The translations under genes and the position numbers were made by a program. Shown here piece after piece: positions 39,793 through 51,906 of a stretch of DNA of 64,000 nucleotides; the first letter of the stretch is position 1; each line of letters begins with the position of its first letter. The notes under the pieces were generated by a model. It was given only the letters and a program-made list of their open reading frames with translations, had not been told where the DNA came from and did no database searches. Source of the DNA: Phellopilus nigrolimitatus. Its lineage: Eukaryota > Basidiomycota > Agaricomycetes > Hymenochaetales > Hymenochaetaceae. The DNA lies in NCBI GenBank assembly GCA_021029095.1, contig JAJOHG010000004.1, forward strand, positions 310,001 to 374,000, given 5' to 3'.

Positions 39793-41820
39793 CTAAGTCG
39801 AGATAGCCCAAGAATTGTCCCCAGAAGTAGGCGGTATGTCCCATTTCCAGAAGTCCGAAGAGTTATAAAAACTTGACTCGCCACCATCAATCTCACCGTA
39901 GAACCCGAGGCGTAGCGGGTCGGAGGCAGAGTCAAACAAAGAATCTGTCTTCACTTCAGTCTCATGATCAACGATCTCCGCGTCGTCGACTGGCACAGTC
40001 GCATGCGGAAGGACATGGTCAACCTCCGAGCCCGAGCCGGACTCCGGACTCGGGTTTGTCGACGACGTTGGCACGAGATCCGGCGTGTCCGCCTTCTCAT
40101 CGTCCTGCTGGAACGCGGTGAAGTCGAGGAAACTGAAGATCAGGTCATCTCCAGTTGGCTCGGCCTTCGGAGACATGGCTCCGGTACCACCATTCAAATC
40201 TGTTGCTGAAGACGACGCCGCAGAGTCTGGGATATCAATGCCCGGCCCTACAGTTTTGACCAACTGAGCAAGTGTTTCCTGAAGATCCGGAGGGAGAGCA
40301 GAGTTATTGCTAAGCTCCAATATCTGTGTCATGTCACTATAGAACTGCGCAGCCTGCGGGGTCGTTTTGATACTCTCCGCCTCCGCCTGCCTGTTTGGCA
40401 GCTCTGCTTCGGACGCCTCAGCCAGCTCGCTCTTCATCCGCTTCGAAGGCGCCTCGTCACTTGCAACGTTCCTTGGCACGACAGTACTCGTTGACTGAAC
40501 CAGCGCCTCTTCTTCACGAGGTCTTTTTAGAGGGTTTTCTGAAGGTGAAGGAGCTACTTGTGCAGGACTGGGTGCGGGCTCGGATACAGGCGCAGGCGCG
40601 ACGGGTGTAGTCGGAGGCACAGCCTTCGATGCCCTACGCTGCCTCGGCGCCTTGGGTTTAGCTGGGGCCTTCACCTTAGGCGACTTCGGAGTCTGCGGCG
40701 AGGCATGCACGTGATTAGGCGTGGCAGCGGATGGCACTGGGGTCGAAGCGGACGGAGAGGGTACGCTTTCTGCAGTATTCGAAGACGTTGCCAACAACCC
40801 TTTTGGCTTCGCCTGAATAACAGAAGGAGGGCGAGCGGGAGGTATCTGACGAGGCGGTGGAGCTTGATTCTGAGGTAAAAGCTGGGGCGGCTGTTGATGC
40901 GCGGTGGAAGGACGGACAGTACCAGTCATCGGATTCATAGCGTAACCCGGTTGCATGCCTACTTGCGGCATAATTCCGCTGTCGCCAGGCGGTGGTTGCA
41001 TATTCGTAGGACGAGCACGCATAGCTTCCTGCTGCTGCTGTAACTGGCGTAGAGCAGCCGCGAATCGGATCCTGATTTCATTCGCAGCACCCTGCACTTG
41101 CCTAAGCATTTGCAAATCCGTTATGAAAACAGGCGTCGGAGATTGTAGGAGTTGTCGTTGTCTTTCTACCAAGTCAATCTAGAAAGTATAAAATCAATAT
41201 ATCAGGTTGCAAAACGAAGGATCAATGACGACGTACCATTGACACAATCCCTTTTGTTGATTTGTGATCTGTGATAATAGCATGGTACATCGGCAAAATT
41301 TTATCCAGCTCCGCGATACTTTTGCAGAGATTCTCAAAAGCCATATTAAATGTCGGCCTCTCGGCTTCGGAAACGGGTCTAACGTCAAGGTGTGTCACGT
41401 CTAAATATGCAGATTGTCAGACAATCTAATATACGACGAAGTAGAATAGGAACGCACTTCGTTGTCTTGAGACATCTTCTTTCTGCTGAGTGATGAAGAA
41501 ATTCGCGGAGCGAATCATTTCTGGACTAGGCCTCACCAGATTCGGGAAAGCAGCGAATTGTCCAGGATTGTGGCCGTTCGGGGGACGTTGAGCAAGCACG
41601 TCATTTGACCTTGAGGCCATTCCAGGCTGCCCAGACCCATTTAAGGCTGTGGTTTGAGGCTGCATTGATGGTGAATTTTGAAGCGCCATCTGGGCTTGTT
41701 GCTGATTCGGAAACGGATGATTTGAAACCGACGCTTGTGGAGACTGCTGCTGCTGCTGCTGCTGCTGCTGTTGTTGTTGCTGCTGCTGCTGATGTTGTTG
41801 TTGTTGTTGCTGCTGCTGCT

Positions 41821-41851
<31 letters not shown>

Positions 41852-44307
41852 TTGCAATTTCATCCTTTGCTGCATTTGAATCCGATGCAATTGCTGCTGA
41901 AGAGCAGGCCTATGCGTCTCGACCTGCATGATGAATTGCTCTGGCCATCCCTGAGAACGCATCACTTCCGCCGGAACGTTCGCCATTTTCAGCATCTGCA
42001 AACTCTGTTGCGTCGGTGTGGAACCCGTCTGCTGTAAAATCTGAGCACCTGGCTGGTTCATCGGTTGCTGCGATGACGGCTGCATTTGTTGCTTCATCAG
42101 CGCCTGCGTCACAGACAACTCGAACGCTTCGAGAAGTTGCTCATGCACAAGCTTGATGTGGTTCGCAATTTGCATTCGGCTCTGCTCACTGCCATTAACT
42201 TGCATCAAGCCCATCTTAGCTGCAATGACAGGCCACAGCTCATGGCGTTTGACCTATTCAACAGTCAGTGAAGCACGTCGAGGACAAAAAAAAAACGGGA
42301 AACCCACAGCTACGGAACCACCCATTCGTATCACTTCTACGTGCAGATCATGAAGATCAATCTGACGATCCCCTAGCTGAAGGATGCGAGGATCGGGTTG
42401 GCTCCCCTCACGCCCCAACCAACCCTTAAACATCTCCATAAACTTGGGCCGACTGAGAGTCGGAAAATGTGGAGGATCTGGACGCTGACCCTCCTGCGCT
42501 TCGAGATTTGACATTTGCTGACCTGCTCTCGCCTGATCTGGGAGCAGTAAACCGTTCGGCGTCGGTTGCGGAGATGTCTGGTTGTTCTGCTGTTGGAAAA
42601 GCGCCTGCATCATTTGCTGTTGGTGCTGCTGTTGCTGAGGGGTCGGGCCCGATCTCGGGACAGGCGTTGACTGTTGCGATTGTACGAGAGATGAATGGAA
42701 CGGCGAAGACATTTGTTGGTGCGGCGTCTGGATCTGCACGCCTTGTTGGGGCATGTTTGGTACCTGCGCAGACACCATCCCGTTCCCTGTCATCTGGTTT
42801 CCGAGGCCCCCGTTGTTGTTCATCTGCGACATCCAATTAGGGTTCGGCTGCATATGCTGTTGACCCGCCTGTTGCTGCTGCTGCTGCTGCTGTGATATAT
42901 TGGAAAAACCTAACGAATTACTGAACAACCCAAGTTAGATCTCATGCGTGCGCCTCGCGTAAGCGCATGAACACACCTTTGCCCCTGTATATGGCCATCG
43001 CTCATCGCAGGTGCAACTGGTGACTGAGAAGCCTGGGCTGCTTGATGATTTGCAACCATCTGCGCCTGCGCCGCTGCTATTCGGTTGTATATGAGTTCCC
43101 TTTGCTGAATGTGAGCGATCTTGTTCCTGAAAATGACAGCCGCTTCAGGCGGTAAATTCTTCGGCATCCTCGCAAGCTGCATTTTCTCCGCGGCGATGTC
43201 GGTTTTCAGCTGCAAAGCCTTAATTCGAATCTCGTCTGGCGTAAGGTTTCGACCATCCTTCGTCACGAAGTCCTGGAGAGCGTGCTGTAAATGCTGCTGA
43301 TTCGTGTAGCCAGCAGAAGTGGGTATCTGCTGTTGATTCTGTGGCGCAGCACGAACATCATCCGCCTTAGGCGGAAACATCCCAGTCTGAAACGGTAGTT
43401 GTCCAAGGCCAGGCTGGCCGTTGAACGACGGACCCTGCTGCGGGAAGTTCGTCGGGCCATTCTGCGGTTGCTGCTTCCGCGCATGGTTGAGGAGACCGAG
43501 CTGCCTATTCATCATCGCTGGCATCGCTGGGTTGGAAGCATTACGCGTCGCTAGAATCTGAGCCATGTGCGCATTGTGCGGCGTCATGTTTCCTATACCG
43601 TTGCCCATAACACCACCCTGCATGCCTTGCTGACGCTGCATCGCTTGCAAGGAGCTTTGGCTTGCTTGCGCACTGCTCATCTGGGCCATAGTGCCAAGAT
43701 TCGGATATTGTTGCGTCTGTTGGAACCCGGGGGACTGCTGTTGTTGCCCTTGGTTCTGCGAAATGGCATTGTTCCTAATGAATTCGGCCATCTGTAAGGA
43801 GAATGGGGTCAGAGACCGCAGTGCGAGGAGTTTGCACTTATAAAAATATAGCGACGTGGGAAGAGTACGATGAAGTACAAAACGCAAAGGGAAGAAGGCA
43901 AAGGGAACGGAGGCGTGCGAACAAAAACATAGAAACAACAAAATAAAGAATATCCAGGAAAGGAAATTGGGAGGGAATTGACCGGTCAAGCAGTCATCAG
44001 GGGACCGATGAACAGTCCGCCGGCGCAACGAAGACGAAGGATGTGGACAGCGAACGAGCGAGTAAACACATACCTGTGGTGTCATCTGCTGGCTCATTGC
44101 ATCTCCGCCCATCTGCGCCCTATGCCGGTTCTCGAATTGTTGCCACATCCTCTGGTGCTCCGGATTTGTTACGCCCGGTATAGACTGCGAAAGGTTCGCA
44201 GACGCCTGCGCTTGCGTGTGAGCCATCTGCGGCTGCTGCTGCTGCTGAGCAAGGCTGATATTGAAGTTGTTGGGAGGCATGGGATAGTGGTTCGGGCGGT
44301 CCGCCAT
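39793..44307 (-). CDS. Gln-rich ARID-domain protein, Swi1/ARID1-like SWI/SNF subunit
   Basis: Nuclear chromatin-remodelling subunit. The ATG at 44307 gives MADRPNHYPMPPNNFNISLA, then long Gln/Asn/Met/Pro-rich stretches. A leucine-zipper-like helical block sits in the second exon (LTPDEIRIKALQLKTDIAAE). The ARID DNA-binding domain is split by an intron near 42254-42310: FPTLSRPKFMEMFKGWLGRE, then GDRQIDLHDLHVEVIRMGGS, VKRHELWPVIAAKMGL and QSRMQIANHIKLVHEQLLEA. Downstream is a tract of about 36 Gln, a short helical exon (MAFENLCKSIAELDKILPMY) and a Pro/Ser/Ala-rich, acidic C-terminus ending at 39793. The ARID plus Gln-rich layout matches fungal Swi1. Intron-1 length (about 43800-44080) and internal exons are approximate. 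No ARID2-type RFX or zinc finger seen. Confidence 0.82.
41739..41855 (-). repeat. CAG/CAA trinucleotide repeat encoding polyglutamine
   Basis: About 38 consecutive codons of CAG mixed with CAA (one His codon interrupts) in the Swi1-like gene. The CAA interruptions make the tract less pure than a simple CAG run. Confidence 0.9.
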
Positions 44308-46714
44308 GGCGAGATAGATACTGACGTCTCACAAAAAGCGTGTGGTCGCTAGCAGAGCCTTTAAAGAGGCCGCACAGGGCGGGCAAGAGTGAGCTGCGTC
44401 TGCTGGTATGATACTGGGTACCGGGGTGACTGCGACGGGCGGCGAGAGGAGCGGCGGAACGATGGGGGCGATGGTGAGAGAGTGGGACCCGCTCGAGAGA
44501 ACGCGCGCGTTCTCCGTCGGAGCCTGAAATGGACATTTTGCGGCTTTGTCCGAGCCACTACGGCTTCGGCACAGCTCGGCCTCCTCATCTACTTTTATTT
44601 CTGTGCTGCAATTTTTCACAAAATCTCTGACATACAAAGGTTTCACGAGTACAACTACAAAATTGTCTCCCTGATACAAGCTAAGCACAAGAACATCGAG
44701 TATGCGGAGTTGCCTGCATCGTCGGGGGTATCCGCCGTGTTCGGTAATTACATGCAATAAGCCTTCATCATGGCTGAACGGAAACCTTCTTCGCCTGCAT
44801 GTAAACACCCACCAATACCCATCAATAACGTCCAGAGCTCATGACCTGGATGCAGCACAACAGATCACGCGGAGAGCGGTCCGAATTTAATGTTCGTTTT
44901 AGGAGGTATGCAGCCGGTGCTTCCGGCACTGAAGCCGGCTGGGTTGTGCAATCCGCGGGCCACAACGAGACAGCAAACCCTGGATGATGGTTTCCTACAT
45001 GACAACAAATCGAGTATCATTGCTAGCTGTTTCACCACGTACTGAAACGGTCTGCTCTCAAGGCCTCGCAGCTCGAATCAACTCTATGAATCAGGACCTT
45101 GTTACACAGGTGTGCATTGCTCTGAGCGTCCCATTCCCCGCGCATAGCGTCCACTGTAACACATCAACACATCGCTGGATCGGTATCTAAAACCATACGC
45201 ATTGTGGTACAAACCTTCTTCTTGTTCAGCCATTCTCCAAAACACGCTATGGAAAACAAGAGCAAAAACAGATAGAAGTTTTTAAATCCCTCTCTAACAG
45301 CTCAAATCGGCGAGGCGTCCGCTTCCCGGCGGCCAGCTCAACATAGACAGTGATTTGGGTATCCTAGGCCCCCGAGGGCCGCAACTTCCTCGAAAAGGAC
45401 ATTCTGTGTAGTCCGATTTTATTTGCCGATTGTTTATGTATATATGCCAGCTGACTCGCAGTCCAAGTGTGCATCATATACAAGTGCGCTAGGAATTTCG
45501 CAAACCTCCGAGAATCCTATATGCACATGCTGCTGCAGTTGCGTCCTCCGCCCAAGTTCTGGTACGGGTTCTACGTTTCTAGAGATATCCGACTAGTACA
45601 CGAATCGCATCATGCGGATAGATACGTAGAGACACCTTCCCAGCAAAAGTGAACCGGTGGGCAGAGCTCTACAAAGAGACATGTGTGCGCAACGAGGCAA
45701 CATTAAGATATCATAGTTCGGAATTGATGGTTCAGGTCTTAGAACTCGAAGGACATTTAGCTGAGCCCTAAATAGATGTCGATGACCTCAGAGGCCGGGC
45801 GGAGTTTTGGACCGATCACCGTCCCATCAGGCAGTGCATGGCAAACGTTCGATAATGGTGAGGAACAGCACCCCGGATTGGCGCGGATATAGACAGTGAA
45901 ATATATTTGCCTGGAAATGTGATATTCAAGAAGAGCGATAGCATTTTTCAGGCGAGCACTTCCATTCGGATTTAGTAAAGTACTATTTCTTCGAGCTCGA
46001 CGCCAGAGCTCACGAGATTCGATGTTCAAATCAATGCTCAGAAGCTATTATGTACATATTTTATTACTTTGTGGATTACACTGTACGTGTTGACGAAGGG
46101 GGCACTAAGTAACGAATTCAGGCTTATTTTGCTCGTAAGCATCTGCATCTATGGTAAATTTGCCAAATAAAATAAGTGCTAGACCGATCATTCATTTACA
46201 TGTACGTATATTCTCTAGATTCGTGAGCAGCAGCCGTGCTGTGGTGTAGTTCTGATACAGCTTGCGGTGGTAGCTGGCCGCACCCATGGCAATCTCGATT
46301 GGTAGGTTATTTTTTTTGCTCAAGTACGAGTGTTCGTCGTACATGTATCAGGGCCTCGGCTGAGAGCATGTAAATATTAAAGATGTCTCCAAGACCTCAA
46401 AACATATGGATACCTGACAATAGTTACATCTGGGAAGTGCGGACCGCTGAACCGACAGGGTAAAAAGAGTTCTTTATTTTAAAATAAAGTACGATAAAGT
46501 GGAGCGTTACAATTGGAGACATAGACTCGCCGGTAGTCTGTTAAGCACAGAAGATCAGCATCGGAAGGGATGTACATACAGTCAGAAAAAGCTAGAGCAG
46601 TCGGAAATTGACGAGCGGGCGCAGTGGAAGGCGCCAGTCAAGAAACAGTGAATAGAATAGCAAGGACGCCAGGAAAGATGCCGCAGAAAGTCTCGGAAAT
46701 AGCCTCAAGGGGGG
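44308..46714. other. Intergenic region upstream of the Swi1-like gene
   Basis: The first 300-400 bases are the Swi1-like promoter and leader (GC-rich, purine/pyrimidine tracts). The remaining 2 kb has only short frames. The minus-strand frame at 45757-46029 reads smoothly but has no recognisable motif or splice partner, so I do not call it. Confidence 0.4.
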
Positions 46715-47592
46715 TTAAATCTTATGGCCTCCCAAAGGATCCTTCGCCATGTTCACGCATTCCATCAAATTCGAGCGCCACATAGCCGCCGTGCCGGGTA
46801 AGGCGTGTTCGTAGTCCATGGCTTTACAATCCGTGCATAGCCACTTCTCGAACCTCTGTGCAAAGGTCTCTGCATCGAGCTGGGAGCACGAGCCATCTTG
46901 TCGTAGGAGATACACGATATCCTTCTTGTCTTCCTCGGTGAAGCGCTGCAGCAAGAGTGCAAAGGTCCACGCAGTAGTAATTCTAATTAGACGCAGGCCG
47001 GGCGAGTCGTAGACTATGCGGCCCTTCTCCTTGGCTTCACGTACGGCAGAGTCCACCAAAGGGTCAACCATGTGAAATTCTGGACTGATTTGAGAAGAGA
47101 AGAGAATGGTATCAGCAAAAGATGATACGAAAGATTTTCGAAGCCGAATTAGTCAGTCCGGACTTACTCGAGATACCAAGGTAGGGTAACATCTGCCGCG
47201 GGATTCATCCAGTCGTCCGGGATCTTGGAAGTACAATTTATATTCTTGTTGTAGTGAGCAGCACTGTCTCCGATGCACTCGCGAATCAGTGCTCTCAAGT
47301 CAGCCTCTTTCTCCGGTCCATTAAGCGGCTTCTTAAGATAAGATACAAGGCTAGAGTACGGGTTTTCTGTCGGCTCAGGCAACATGCGCTCAATGTAGTT
47401 GATGTTTTGAGTGCTTCCACGGCGGGATTTGTCCGCAAGTATTCCGATTACGTCGCCATGCACCACGAGCGTGGTCTTCCTGCTACGACGCCAGAGCAGC
47501 TTGCGTTGCAATGTGTCGAGGAGCAATAGGAGCGTCTTTTTATCGATTTTGTTTTCGTTTGTGATTGACTCGGGTTGGTTAGGGTTGCTCAT
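46715..47592 (-). CDS. Uncharacterised protein resembling a basidiomycete nucleotidyltransferase-like family
   Basis: The ATG at 47592 gives MSNPNQPESITNENKIDKKT; an in-frame upstream start at 47622 is possible. Exon 1 holds LLLLLDTLQRKLLWRRSRKT then TLVVHGDVIGILADKSRRGS TQNINYIERML. A GTAAGT donor (about 47164) joins in frame to PEFHMVDPLVDSAVREAKEK, followed by GRIVYDSPGLRLIRITTAWT FALLLQRFTEEDKKDIVYLL, and stops at 46715. About 262 residues, soluble. The order VVHG...DVDYI...YDSPGLRL...W-A-LKL recalls an orphan family common in agarics that I remember as nucleotidyltransferase-like. Here the usual Asp-x-Asp near the IDYI position reads Asn-Ile-Asn, so catalysis is doubtful. Family assignment is from memory; function unknown. 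Confidence 0.6.
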
Positions 47593-48437
47593 GCTGGACA
47601 AGGGGGAGATATAGGGAAACAATCACATACACGTCTTAACCATCCTTTAAATATAGGGCGTTGTCAATGGGCAATGTGACAAACACTGCCTTTACGGATA
47701 TACTGCCAACCGAAGACACTACAAAGCAATATATCACGTTTAAGCATCAAAATCTTCCGAGAGTGGCGAGCAAATAGAAAGAACTCACGCAAAATAACGA
47801 CGAGGAGTCTTGTAAATAGAGAAAGGATGCAATCTTGCACCATACTCTAGTCGCAAAGCTGGCCGCGAGGGACAACCGGGAGTAACGTGATACAACATCT
47901 ACTACTATGTTTGCCTCTTCCTAGCAAAGTAAATTGAAAGTTCATCGAGTCGGAACGCGCCAGCCGCAAAACTGCTATGTACTATTATCGGAAGAAATCA
48001 TCAAAAAAGAAGTAGTCTGCCGAGACCAAGCCTCCTTTCTGAGTATCCCAGGCCATTTCACGATAAATCCAAGCCATGAAAGCTTGAAAAGCCAGTTTTA
48101 CCATCATAAACCAGTTAAGAAGCCACAGGTTTCGAGGGAGGAAAAAAAAACATTATGGAAAGTAACGTCGTTCTTGAAGCAGCGAGATATCGTGGAAGAG
48201 ATATTCCAAGACTGCATAGGTGTTGGACACTTGAAGTAGGAGGGCCCGGCAGGAAAAGTGCTGACTCATCCTATGCATATCCGGCCTTGTCACTCCGCTC
48301 ACATCATCATCGAGTCCGCACGTTCCACTTCGCCTTTCCCCTTGTCGACACACGTTCTGCATACCGTCCTTGACATTTCTTTTGTCGTCTTTGACGACCT
48401 CACCGACGTCTCGAGCAGCATCGCTCGCGCATAGATC
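47593..48437. other. Divergent intergenic region
   Basis: About 845 bases between divergent start codons of the nucleotidyltransferase-like and VTT-domain genes. No gene is supported. The right end is pyrimidine-rich (CTTTTGTCGTCTTTGACGAC) and likely the 5' leader of the plus-strand gene. Confidence 0.4.
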
Positions 48438-49965
48438 ATGCCGAGCTCATCGCCGCCGCATTATTCGTCTGTTATTGGCTCTCCTGTCGGTATCTCCGCA
48501 TCCTCAGACCACACCACACAGCATTCGAATGCCTCGGCATACACGCTCGCAACCATCCCTCGGCCGGGATCATCTACACCGCGCTCGCTGTCCCCCGCCT
48601 CTCTGCGAAGCAATGATACCGACCGCTCGCCCCTGTTGGGTCTGAACACTCCGTCCTCTTCGTACGGTACAGGCCCGCCTTCGTCTCCCGGTGGAAATGT
48701 GTCTTCAAGAAAGCTGCTTTTGAATGCCGGAATGAAGATGGCTGTTCTGTTCATTATCAGTACTGTCGTTCTGGGCGGAACGCTGTGGCTTGCATTACCA
48801 ACCTTAGAAGAGTAAGTCAATGCTTCCGTGTTCTTTGAGACAGTGCTTGAATATTAAGATATGTTGTTCAGGCAAGATCGACCTCTGCTTCGTGTACCAA
48901 AGTCATTCACTCAGCTACAGGAACTCAATTTCTTGCTCAAGAAATACCGCGATATCTACCCTGTTCGAATAGTCATATGCTATATTACGACTTACCTGTT
49001 GTGAGTAAACATCTATCGAGTTTTTCATGTCAACATAGGATGTCTGCGTGTCTTTTCGGACAATGTTTTCAACTGGTCAAAATTGAGTCAAGAAGGAAAT
49101 ACTGATGTTGTCATTGTACAGTCTTCAAGCCTTCTCCCTTCCTGGGTCAATGTATTTGTCCATCCTAGGCGGCGCAGTATGGGGTGTGCCAGTCGCCCTC
49201 CCGCTCGCCTGCACATGTGTCGCCTCTGGCGCAACCCTGTGCTACCTCATCTCCGCCGCGCTCGGGCCCGCTCTCCTTGCTTTGCCCAAATGGGCCGCAC
49301 GGCTGGACCGCTGGAGTACAACGCTCGCCGCACAGCGCTCTAACCTGCTCTCCTACCTCATCGTCCTGCGCATAGCACCCTTCCCGCCGCATTGGGTCGT
49401 CAACGTGCTTGCGCCGCACCTGCGCATAGGCATTCCTGTGTTCTGGGTGTCTACGTTCCTCGGGATCCTTGGGGTGTCCGTCATCCACACGACGATCGGC
49501 GGTGGGCTCGACGAGATGACGAGTGCGGCAGACTTCCACCTCATCTCGTGGCGCAATGGACTCGGCCTGAGCGCCGTCGTCGTCGGCGTGCTTATACCCG
49601 TCGGTTTGCGTTACGTTCTCGCGCGCCGGGTCGGCCCGATCGCACTCACAGACGATGAAACCGAGGATGCGGATCTAGGTGTCAATTCTGGCGATACGAT
49701 CCTCGTACACAGCCCCCTCGCGAAGGGCAAAGCACCGCAGCTCATCTTGCTGTCGGACTCGGAGGATGAGGACGAAGAGGTGCTGGACGGTGAAGAGGAC
49801 GAAATTCTCGAGGCGGGGCCTGCGCTGTTTTCGTCGAAGGGCAAGGGCGTCGAAGGTGGAGACGTCGGATCGAAGGAAGGAGGCAATGTCGATGCCGAAA
49901 GAAAGGACTCGCCGCCACCGGCCGACCTCATAGAATTGTCGACGAAGCCGAGTGAAGATGTTTGA
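48438..49965 (+). CDS. VTT (SNARE-associated/DedA-like) domain membrane protein, TMEM41-like
   Basis: Endomembrane multi-pass protein; family members are lipid scramblases of the ER linked to autophagy and vesicle traffic. The ATG at 48438 gives a Ser/Pro-rich cytosolic N-terminus, then the first membrane segment (MAVLFIISTVVLGGTLWLAL). Exon 2 reads QDRPLLRVPKSFTQLQELNF LLKKYRDIYPVRIVICYITT. Exon 3 starts at 49122 with FLQAFSLPGSMYLSILGGAV WGVPVALPLAC, the F-x-PG-x-x-L signature of the VTT domain. Further segments include CYLISAALGPALL, LIVLRIAPFPPHWVVNVLAP and IPVFWVSTFLGILGVSVIHT. A last membrane helix (LSAVVVGVLIPVGLRYVLA) precedes a long acidic Ser/Asp/Glu-rich tail. The R-x-x-P-FPPHWVVN stretch matches TMEM41/Tvp38 proteins. 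Confidence 0.87.
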
Positions 49966-50737
49966 TAGTGGCTGGCTGTATACTTAAATTATGATTCTAG
50001 ACTTTTTTGGCCTGCTGATCTGAAGACTCTAGGTAAATAGGGTGTTTTCAAGCAAGTAAGTCTGGGTCGTGAAGATAGTAGCAGACACATCCCGTTTCCA
50101 CTATTCCGCAGGTATCAATGCACAATCGCAACTCGTTGGTAGCGAGTATGCATTTCACGTTAGTCACGCTAGAGATGCGCATCCGTCGACACACGTAGAT
50201 CGCAGGCTTGATTTTCTTCGCAAGACCGGATATAAAAATTCATTTAACCGAGCCAAACTGTCAAAACACAACCGAAGGTAAAGCAACACACAGAGCCACA
50301 AGACTCGTGATTGAAAGTAATCGAACAGCAACGCGCGTATACACACATACAGGGATATAACTCCACAACCAAGCGGAGAGGGATAGAAGCCTAAGGAAAT
50401 ACTCGTCATTGTCGTTGGCAAGACGGTTCGAGCCGTCGCACATAAGAACAAATCCCGAGCCTATATGCACGGAGCACTTCCGTTTCCTGGAACGATAAAG
50501 ATATGTGGGGTAGGAGATAAAACAAACCAAAGAGAAAGCATGGTTCGGACAGGCAGGACAATGCGTTATGAGACTGCAAGCAGCTTCCGCGCATGACTTG
50601 ACACTGGCCCTGCATCAAGCAAGGCGAGAGCCCATGGTATAAACGGAGGAAAAACCAAGGGAAGAAAAAGGAAGGATATTAACAATAGAAAAGGGTTGCT
50701 AGGCGGATGACCTGCATTGGGGTATCGGACAGGGTAT
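49966..50737. other. Convergent 3' regions
   Basis: About 770 bases between the VTT-domain gene and the GPI-protein gene, which converge. No gene motifs; presumably the two 3' UTRs and spacer. Confidence 0.45.
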
Positions 50738-51667
50738 TTAAAGAGCGAGAGCGGCCGCAATAGCTGCGAGCGAGCCAAGAACAGTCACGGATGCAGGCAG
50801 GCGCGCGTTCGACAGCGCACCAGAGACAGGCAACGTGCCCGCGTTGGCAGCACCTACGGCGGTCGCGCCGGTGCCCGCTGACGAGGCAGTACCGCTGGGG
50901 GTCTCCGCGAAATTGCTGTTAGTAAGAACAAGGCTTAACAAGGACCGACGTCAGGAAAGATACAAGTAACTTTCCGTGTAAAAGGACTTACGTGCTCCCA
51001 GATCCGGCGACGCCGCTCGCACCCGAAGACGAAACCGCGGAAGATGCAGCAGAGAGCGCAGAGCTAGAGGCAGCCGGGAGACAGTTGGCAGCGCCGCTTG
51101 CAACAGTCATCTGTGATAAATTCAACGGAAACTAGTCAGAATTTCACGGTTCATTCCAGAAGCATTTCTAATCTAACCGTTCCACTCCACGCCTCCTCAT
51201 CGGCGGAGTCGAGGAGAGAGAATATGACCTGTGTACCGGAGGGAACGGTGACGTTGTGCCAGGTCATCGAAGTGCCGTTATGGTCACCGAGGTCAACACT
51301 AGACACCACCAACGCAGAAAATCAGTCAGCGATCGGTTCAAAATATAGGGTGAAGATGCGAATTTTTACTCACAGGATCGTGTTGCACGGGTCATCGACG
51401 GGGACGACAGCCAAGTTGTACGGCGGTGTGGACGCGTTCCACGTAACGTGAGCGGGCCCGCACTATCACAAACAGAACGAAGAACAAATAGAAGAGAGAA
51501 AAACGTCAAACTTTAGTTAAAATTTGCCCTTCTCTCCACGACAAAAAGCGACGTTGAACGCGCAAGCTCACCTGTGTAAGCGAGATAGTGTCGATGGCGA
51601 AGTCGGCGAGGGCGCCCTGGATGGAGAAGACAGAAACGAGTGTGGCGGTAAGGAGCGTAGCGAACAT
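50738..51667 (-). CDS. Ser/Ala-rich secreted GPI-anchored cell-surface protein
   Basis: The ATG at 51667 encodes the signal peptide MFATLLTATLVSVFSIQGAL then ADFAIDTISLTQ. The next exons read CGPAHVTWNASTPPYNLAVV PVDDPCNTI and LVDLGDHNGTSMTWHNVTVP SGTQVIFSLLDSADEEAWSG. They are followed by a spliced Ser/Ala-rich stalk (LPAASSSALSAASSAVSSSG) and a hydrophobic C-terminal tail (LPASVTVLGSLAAIAAALAL) typical of a GPI-attachment signal. Two Cys and N-glycosylation sites (NAST, NGTS, NVTV) lie in the head domain. The head resembles the beta-sandwich of Kre9/Knh1-like, Ser-Thr-rich GPI proteins common in mushrooms. Role in the wall is inferred only; ligand unknown. Confidence 0.75.
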
Positions 51668-51906
51668 GGTGGACAGTCTTCGGGAGGCGAGAGGGGCACG
51701 GGGAGTAGGGGAGACGCGAGCAACGACGACGATGGAGGATGAAGAGGGTTGATAGAGAAAAAGAAAAAAGGAAATATCTTCCGGTTATGCACATCAGCCG
51801 CCAATAAACTGATGTCGGAGTTTGTAAACAACTACATGTAATAAATCCGGAACCGGTACAAAACAACTCGTAGTTATAAAACAAAACACGAGAACGGTGC
51901 TATAAT

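Noticed and set aside
39441..39935. Hydrophobic minus-strand frames of 124-164 codons at the 3' end of the Swi1-like gene.
   Set aside because: They partly overlap the coding end of the Swi1-like gene in another frame and otherwise lie in AT-rich spacer with simple repeats.
41605..42037. Plus-strand frames rich in Leu, Val or Ala around 41.7-42.0 kb.
   Set aside because: Produced by reading the polyglutamine CAG/CAA tract on the opposite strand.
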